Below, in pieces: positions 58,413-64,000 of a stretch of 64,000 nucleotides of DNA. The position numbers and the translations under genes are program-made. Source of the stretch: Collybiopsis luxurians FD-317 M1 (taxonomy: Eukaryota > Basidiomycota > Agaricomycetes > Agaricales > Omphalotaceae); NCBI GenBank assembly GCA_000827265.1, contig KN834751.1:564113-628112 (forward strand), read 5' to 3'. Numbering within the stretch: the first letter of the stretch is position 1; every line of letters starts with the position of its first letter. The notes beneath the pieces were generated by a model. That model had not been told where the DNA came from, did not search any database, and saw only the letters and a list, made by a program, of their open reading frames with translations.

Positions 58413-60710
58413 ATGCTCTCAGGCATACGACCCAGTCACGTCCTTACCTCCCTCCTTCTCGGTGTCGCTGTTGCTCGTGGTGCTGCTATCAATGACCAGG
58501 TCCTTTCTCAAAGGAATGCACCCCATGGAGGTGTCGCGACTGAAGCTGGTACGTACTACGATTACGCATTGCCTATGCTCAAGGTCGAGTCTTATTTTCT
58601 GTCGTCAATCATAGCACCGTGCACCGAGATTGGTATCAACATCTTGAAGCAAGGCGGTAACGCCGCTGACGCGGTTCGTCCTCCAAATTTGCGCGTACGC
58701 TATCAGTTGAATGCTCAAATTCCCCTTTTCCTAGATTATTGCCTCGGGCCTTTGTGTAGGAGTTATTTCTGCCTACCACTCGGTGAGTTAAGCAAGCTCT
58801 TATTCGAGTCATCATCTTACGTTCCCCAAGGGTATCGGCGGAGGCGGATTCATGATCGTCCGTTTCAATACAGAGGATGGCCACGACTATGAGATGATTG
58901 ATTTTAGAGAGACTATGCCTGCTGCTGGTAACGAAACCATGTTCGTCAACAACACCGCTGCCAGCACTGTCGGTGGTCTATCTGTTGGTGTTCCGGGAGA
59001 CTTGCGTGGTTGGGAGATGCTTCACAAACGGTTCGTTCGAATCCATATTTCAGGCTTGAACCAGAATTCATGTTATCTATAGACATGGAACTCTTCCTTG
59101 GGCAGATCTTGTCGCACCTGCGATCAAACTTGCCCGCTATGGATTTACAGTTAATGTCGACCTTGCTTTTGCTCTACAAGGATACGACTTTATTACTCAA
59201 GATCCCCTCTGGGCTGAAACCTACGCTCCCAACGGAACAGTCCTGGTTGAAGGAGACACCTGCTACCGCAAAGTACGGTCTCACCACTATCTATGCCGGT
59301 CGCTGTCTTACGTTTAATAACAGAGATTGGCTGATACTCTGGAGAAGGTCGCAGAAGAAGGCCCTGATGCATTATACACTGGTGAAATCGCAGTAAACAT
59401 CGCGGAGACTGTCTACGCAAATAACGGTATCATGACCACCCATGACTTGGCCGGATACACGGCCATTCTCCGTCAACCTCGCAATATCACTTACCGTAAT
59501 ACCAGGATCTTCTCCACTGTTGCTCCTTCTAGTGGAACTGTCGTCCTTAGTGCGCTGAAGATATTTGAGGGCTTCGATGGAAACGTCTCTGACAGGTAAT
59601 TCCGGTAGTTCGGCACTTTTCTATATTGCTCAATACATTCCATTACAGCGACCCTGCTATCAACCTGACCACCCACCGTCTCGTCGAAGCTACCAGGTTT
59701 GCCTACGGCCAGAGAACCACATTCGGTGACCCAGCCTTTACTCCCAATGTCACTGAACTGGAAGGCTACTATTTGACCGATGCCGTCGTAAACGAAACTC
59801 GTAGCAAAATCGTGGATAACCAAACGTTCCCTATCACCTACTACGACCCAGAAAACTACCAAATCCTCCTCGACAATGGTACTTCGCATCTGGCTGTCAT
59901 CGATAAAGACGGGATGGCAGTATCACTTACTACCACTGTGTACGTTGCACTCGGTCGGGTGCCCCTCAAGCAGATGACAGGGAGCTTACTAGACCCTTTG
60001 TAGGAACAACTACTGGGGATCTCGACTGATGACCCCGGATGGTATCGTACTTAACGATGAGATGGGTGACTTTTCAACCCCAGGGGTGAACGGCGATTTT
60101 GGATTTGCTCCCTCTCCTGTCAACTTCATTGTACGACTTTTTCTTACTTTCGAAGACGCCCACTATCTTATACTTGTCTTCCTAGGCCGGTGGTAAACGC
60201 CCTCAATCATCCATCTCTTCCTCCATCGCAGAAGACTTGCACACCGGAGAAGTGCTCATTGCTACCGGAAGTGCGGGTGGAAGTAGAAGTGCGTCTGACA
60301 AGCCTAGAAATCTATTATGTTAATCTAACGCTCATCCACGCAGTCATCACTGCGACTCTCCAGCATCTGTACCACCACATCGACCAAGGTCTCAACTCGA
60401 CCCAATGCGTACATCACCCTCGGTGGCACGATCAATTGGACGGTTCCACGTATTTCGAGTACAAGGATGAAACTGTCGGTATCGCGGGATACGACAATGG
60501 CACTGTTGCGTACTTCAAAGCCTTGGGGTACAACATCACGTATCAGGGTACATCCGGTTCCACTGCGCATGGTATGGTTTTTTGTGTCCATATTTTACTC
60601 TGCCAAATCGCTCCAACTACTCCTTTCTAGTTGTCATCCGCCAGCCAAACGGAACAATTGAAGCAGCCAACGACCCTCGAAAAGCTGCGGGTGCCGGTCT
60701 AGCTTTCTAG
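58413..60710 (+). CDS. Gamma-glutamyltranspeptidase, secreted
   Basis: This Ntn-hydrolase cleaves the gamma-glutamyl bond of glutathione and is made as a proenzyme that cuts itself. The protein starts MLSGIRPSHVLTSLLLGVAV, a signal peptide, so it enters the secretory pathway. Large-subunit blocks include NAPHGGVATEA, CTEIGINILKQGGNAADA, SGIGGGGFMIVRFNTEDG, DFRETMPAAGNETMFV and GGLSVGVPGDLRGWEMLHKR. The processing site is DNGTSHLAVIDKDGMAVSLT, where the Thr preceding Ser-His is the expected catalytic N-terminal nucleophile of the small subunit. It is followed by TTTV-NNYWGS, LNDEMGDFSTPG and the GSAGGSR pocket. The protein ends RKAAGAGLAF. About nine introns of 45-65 nt were seen. Many NxT/S sites fit secretion. 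It probably serves glutathione turnover or extracellular peptide use. Confidence 0.93.
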
Positions 60711-61139
60711 ATAGCTAAACAGGCTGGTAAGGGGTTGAAAAAGCATCTTTGGCTTTCGAGAGGACAAGGATCTAAGTAATTGATTTAACGAACGTAAATG
60801 GGTTTGTGGATGAAAGAGAATGACTTTTAATGCTGCAATTTTCTTGATTGACGAAACAGACAAATGTACTTGAAATTCAGTGATTATAGACATCCGTCTC
60901 TAAAGGACGTAAGGTATCACTAGTCAAGGGCATGTATGGGAGGAGAAGTAGCTGTTCTTCATAGACCTAGTGCGAAGCACAGCCCACGGCTCCTCCAACT
61001 CCTAAAAACGATGAAGTATTCACTGAAACGCGTCAACGCGTCGACCAGATATAGTAGCACGTGGGCGTATTCTGATTAATAGGGCGCTCCTTCACAAACG
61101 AGCGTCTAACCATTCCAGGAATGCTTCGTCTAGACAGCC
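60711..61139. promoter_or_regulatory. Intergenic with Yippee-gene promoter
   Basis: The right end is the promoter of the Yippee gene. It contains CACGTG (about 61059-61064) next to GGGCG, followed by GGGCGCTCC. The left end is the gamma-GT 3' UTR. No additional gene is seen. Confidence 0.45.
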
Positions 61140-61726
61140 ATGGCCTCCCAAACTGACACTCGCACCCAAGTCGTTCAAATCTTCGACAAACAACCTATCT
61201 ATGCTTGCGCCTCCTGTTCAGCTGTTATTGTTTGTAACCTTTCTGTTTCAACGACTTGACCTTGAATTTCGAACCGATTTACTTGTTAGATAGGCTTTGC
61301 AGGACGAGCTGATAAGTAAGGCGTTTTCGGGAAGAGATGGTCGCGGGTAGTAAGTGATCATTTTGTTCGAATTTGTTTCAAATTACTAAGGGTGTGCAGT
61401 CTCATGCATTCTGCCGTCAACGTCAAACTTGGCTCAAAGGAAGACCGGGCTCTACTGTGAGCGGAGTAGCCATCGAATATCTAACACAAGCTGAGCTTTC
61501 GAACAGAACAGGTATTCATTCCGTGGCCGATATCTTTTGCGTGGGATGCAATGAGAGACTGGGATGGTACTATCACAGTGCTTCTGAGTATACACAGAAG
61601 TACAAGGAAGGTAAGTAGCCTGTATTTTTCTGATAAATGTCGGCAAATGTTAACCCCATTGCAGGGAAATATCTACTGGAGAAAGAGAAGATAATTAAAG
61701 ACAATGCTTGGACTTTAGATGATTAA
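61140..61726 (+). CDS. Yippee/YPEL zinc-binding protein
   Basis: This small protein (about 117 residues) belongs to the Yippee family, which shares a zinc-binding beta-fold with Mis18 and CULT domains. The N terminus [19 protein letters not shown] leads to the first zinc knuckle [10 protein letters not shown]. Then come [39 protein letters not shown] and [20 protein letters not shown] with the second knuckle. It closes with [20 protein letters not shown] and KDNAWTLDD. The two CxxC pairs are spaced as in the family, and the YKEGK...KDN motif is diagnostic. YPEL proteins are linked to cell cycle and spindle regions in animals; GID-type ubiquitin ligase roles have been reported for YPEL5. Its role in this fungus is unknown. 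Four introns were placed, and each join restores the family sequence. Confidence 0.93.
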
Positions 61727-62006
61727 ATCGCGTGTAAGTTTATGAGCTCATGATATTGTGCTCGAGCAAGCTCGCTTGTTTGTACGCTCTTCTTTCGCGG
61801 TTTCTCATCACCTCGAGGCCAGTGAGACTGCCTTATTGCACTCTCACTGTGTCATGATCTTCTGCACCATCCTACAAGAAAATCTGTGCTACTATTTCGT
61901 AGTTAAGGCAAGCATTGTCATTCAAGTAGTTCCGAGGTCAAATGTATCCTTGGATTTCATAGTTGAAGATGTATCGAAGATTCATTCAAGAACAAAGAGT
62001 GAAGAA

Positions 62007-63770
62007 TTAAAGAAACTGAGAAATTTTTGCAGCTAAGCTCTGGATATCGATTTTCTGTAATCCGTTTATCTTCACGTCTACCTGTCCGAATCGGTCATCT
62101 CTTTCGTTCCTTTTCACCGTCACCAGATGTCTCCTAGACCGCTCGAACCGAACCCAGTAAGCAGGACGTCCAGGCCCCATTACGCGATCCTGCTCTCCCA
62201 TACAAAGCACAAGCAGGTGAACACCTTTCCTAGCTAATTCTCTCTGCGATACCTCCTCCCAAACCTTCAGAGCAAAGGCTTCGTTAGCTTTACCATAACA
62301 TTCTCCCATTTTCGAACCCTCGCAATTGACTTTAGGTTCATCATCAGATATGTTTTGCTTCAACTGCTTAAAAAATGGCTGCAAACCTTCTGAGTAGTAC
62401 GCCAGACCAAGATCCATGTGGATCGTCAATTCCCTAAGATTGATGAACCGATGAAGATTGGCATAATAGGCCCGTTCTCGCTCCATATCCAATGTCCTAT
62501 CTATGTCCAGTCCGAGACTGGTCAATTCTGAACAACTATTACGAATGTTATCGAGCTCTTCGAGGGTAAGACATACACGCATCGACTCCTTGTGAGCAGA
62601 TTCCGCTTGATGAAGAGACAAAGTCTTCAGGGAAGTGCTGTGGTGAAGAATGATAGCAGAAAGGATGGACGACCAAGGTCGGGAAGTATCCAACGCGACA
62701 GACAGGGATTCCAACGGAGACAAAGAAGCGAGGAAAGCCTGGAAAGCTGTTATCTGTTGGTCTTGTGCATAAAGCCTGATGTCCAGGTGTCTGAGCGAAG
62801 AGAGCTGGAAAGCTGGATCTTCAGCTGCAAGAAACATCAAATCGGATGTCGGCTCAGTCTTCTTCAATGTTACGAGCTGACCCAGATCGATGTAGGTGGC
62901 AAGGTCCTTCAAAACAGCGGTTTCACCAAAATTCATTTCTAGGGACTTGATGGCCTTGCGCCTGGGTTGATCAACCTTGAATTTTCGCCTTTCTGCATCC
63001 CGGATCTCCAAATCTCCCTGCGAGAATCCGTATACAACGCAACTACTGGCAAGGTTGGAAATTCTGGAGATAGACTCCAAGTTGGGCGAAAGTTTCACAA
63101 TACGGTCAAATGCCTGGAGACGATAGTCGGGTCTACGACTTTCACCAATGACGAAGTGCCCTTGAAGCGAACGAAGACAAGGAGAGTTCGCCAATGCTTC
63201 CTCTGCAGGATCGCCAAATACCCTGCCTTCGGGGATCCTAGTCCAATTTCGAATGTGGAGATGAGTAGTAGGATGGTAAGAATGAAGAGTGTCTAGGATT
63301 ATGGTAGGCATTTGTTCGTCGCAGTCAAATGTGAACGACGCAAGATGCGGAACCCGTCTCAGCATTTGAATAAGCGAATCCCATTTGTCTGGAGCCTCGT
63401 CAGACCCGTCTCTGTTATATCTCCAGGAGCCAGCGGAGCTTTTAGTGGTGATTTCGCGTATGAATGTAAAAATAACCGAATTAAAGTCTTCCTTGAGCCA
63501 CGATTCGACTCGAGCCATAGTTTCTGCCTTCTGATCACCGTCCGTATAATCCAAGACACAAGAGCGATGTAGTACCGGCAAAGTAGCATTGTACAGGGTC
63601 CGATTGGTGCTCAACGTAGAGAAGAGCGAGTGTCTAGAGACATCATGCAACTAACATTATTCTGAATCAGGTTTGATTGAAATATGGCGGCTAGAAAGAC
63701 GCACAATCAGCAGGATGGTATAGAGAATATCGATATTCAGTTTGTCCAAAGTGAGATTCTGGGAGGACAT
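62007..63770 (-). CDS. F-box-like/LRR-type protein
   Basis: The protein starts MSSQNLTLDKLNIDILYTIL, and after one 58-nt intron continues LHDVSRHSLFSTLSTNRTLY. This is the divergent F-box found in agaricomycete proteins (DLLxxIL...LxxLSxTNRxLY). Leucine-rich segments follow: LRRVPHLASFTFDCDEQMP, LRHLDIRLYAQDQQ, LESLSVALDTSRPW, LKTLSLHQAESA and LRELTIHMDLGLAY. The C terminus is basic and ends in a coiled stretch, VKINGLQKIDIQSLAAKISQ. It is likely a substrate adaptor for an SCF ligase with unknown target. An in-frame upstream ATG at 63851 would add 27 residues (MASLSTVTQYS...). I prefer 63770 because the F-box starts at once after it, as in relatives. Nothing is recognised from 63771 to the end of the window. 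Confidence 0.75.
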
Positions 63771-64000
63771 GGTAGTGCTGTGAGAGTGCGAAGCTCTTGC
63801 TCTGTTTTTTATGATCGCTGAATACTGCGTTACTGTGCTCAAGGAAGCCATTTAAACGATTCCAAAGTCCAGGCTGCCTCCCGAGTTCGGCAGAGGAGCA
63901 CAGCAAGGTCGGGGCAAACTCCGAAATAGCTCTAAGGAGAGTGAAAGCCGTCCCTGCGCTGGGTGCCTATTTCTCAGGCCATCATGGTGTTTAGCAATTA

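Overview
The window comes from the nuclear genome of a filamentous basidiomycete, most likely an agaricomycete (mushroom-forming fungus). The reasons are dense spliceosomal introns of about 45-65 nt in nearly every gene, intergenic regions of 0.1-2 kb, abundant F-box/leucine-rich genes, and a gene set with a MIO-type phenylalanine ammonia-lyase, a short tyrosinase, a LysM effector-like protein, a GH128 hydrolase, a GMC oxidoreductase and a Cib1/Hxl1/Hac1-type bZIP. I see no bacterial, viral or intact transposon genes, no convincing tRNA and no CRISPR. The assignment is from gene content and intron style, not from a database search.

Layout. 1-6.2 kb: 3' part of the arginine-specific carbamoyl-phosphate synthase large subunit, then on the minus strand an FAD amine oxidase and a phenylalanine ammonia-lyase. 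7.5-16.7 kb: housekeeping genes, namely a C2H2 protein, the rRNA-processing PIN protein FCF1, a LYAR-type nucleolar protein, a small LITAF/BRI3-like membrane protein and a PRMT1-type arginine methyltransferase. 17.1-19.2 kb: an F-box/LRR-like protein with a C-terminal membrane anchor. 21.4-23 kb: secreted tyrosinase. 24.1-25.5 kb: the unfolded-protein-response bZIP. 26.7-29.8 kb: an apparently disrupted GMC oxidoreductase. 30.5-31.1 kb: LysM protein. 32.1-34.1 kb: MCM-binding protein. 34.9-36.3 kb: a second F-box protein. 38.3-42.5 kb: a 1348-residue multi-spanning membrane protein with a very long disordered tail. 43.1-48 kb: GH128 hydrolase and a Zn2Cys6 transcription factor. 48.2-54.2 kb: a possible Mg-chelatase-like protein and a single-pass glycosylated surface protein. 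54.5-63.8 kb: VPS53, gamma-glutamyltranspeptidase, a Yippee protein and a third F-box protein.

The genes do not form one pathway. The strongest discovery-type signal is in the bZIP gene. Two hairpins, each a 7-bp stem closing a 7-nt loop, sit where the reading frame changes. Cutting after the G at loop position 3 in both removes exactly 44 nt and joins the bZIP half to a long second frame. This is the arrangement of Ire1-dependent HAC1/XBP1 splicing, and no frame-correct spliceosomal intron with a good donor explains it.

A second theme is extremely small coding exons placed in functional motifs: a 6-nt and a 10-nt exon in the Zn2Cys6 finger, an 8-nt exon in the LYAR zinc finger, a 27-nt exon directly after the MIO tripeptide of the ammonia-lyase, and ATG-only first coding exons in FCF1 and the LITAF-like gene. 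Exon boundaries were set by hand from splice consensus, frame and family motifs. Unless stated otherwise they are inferences.
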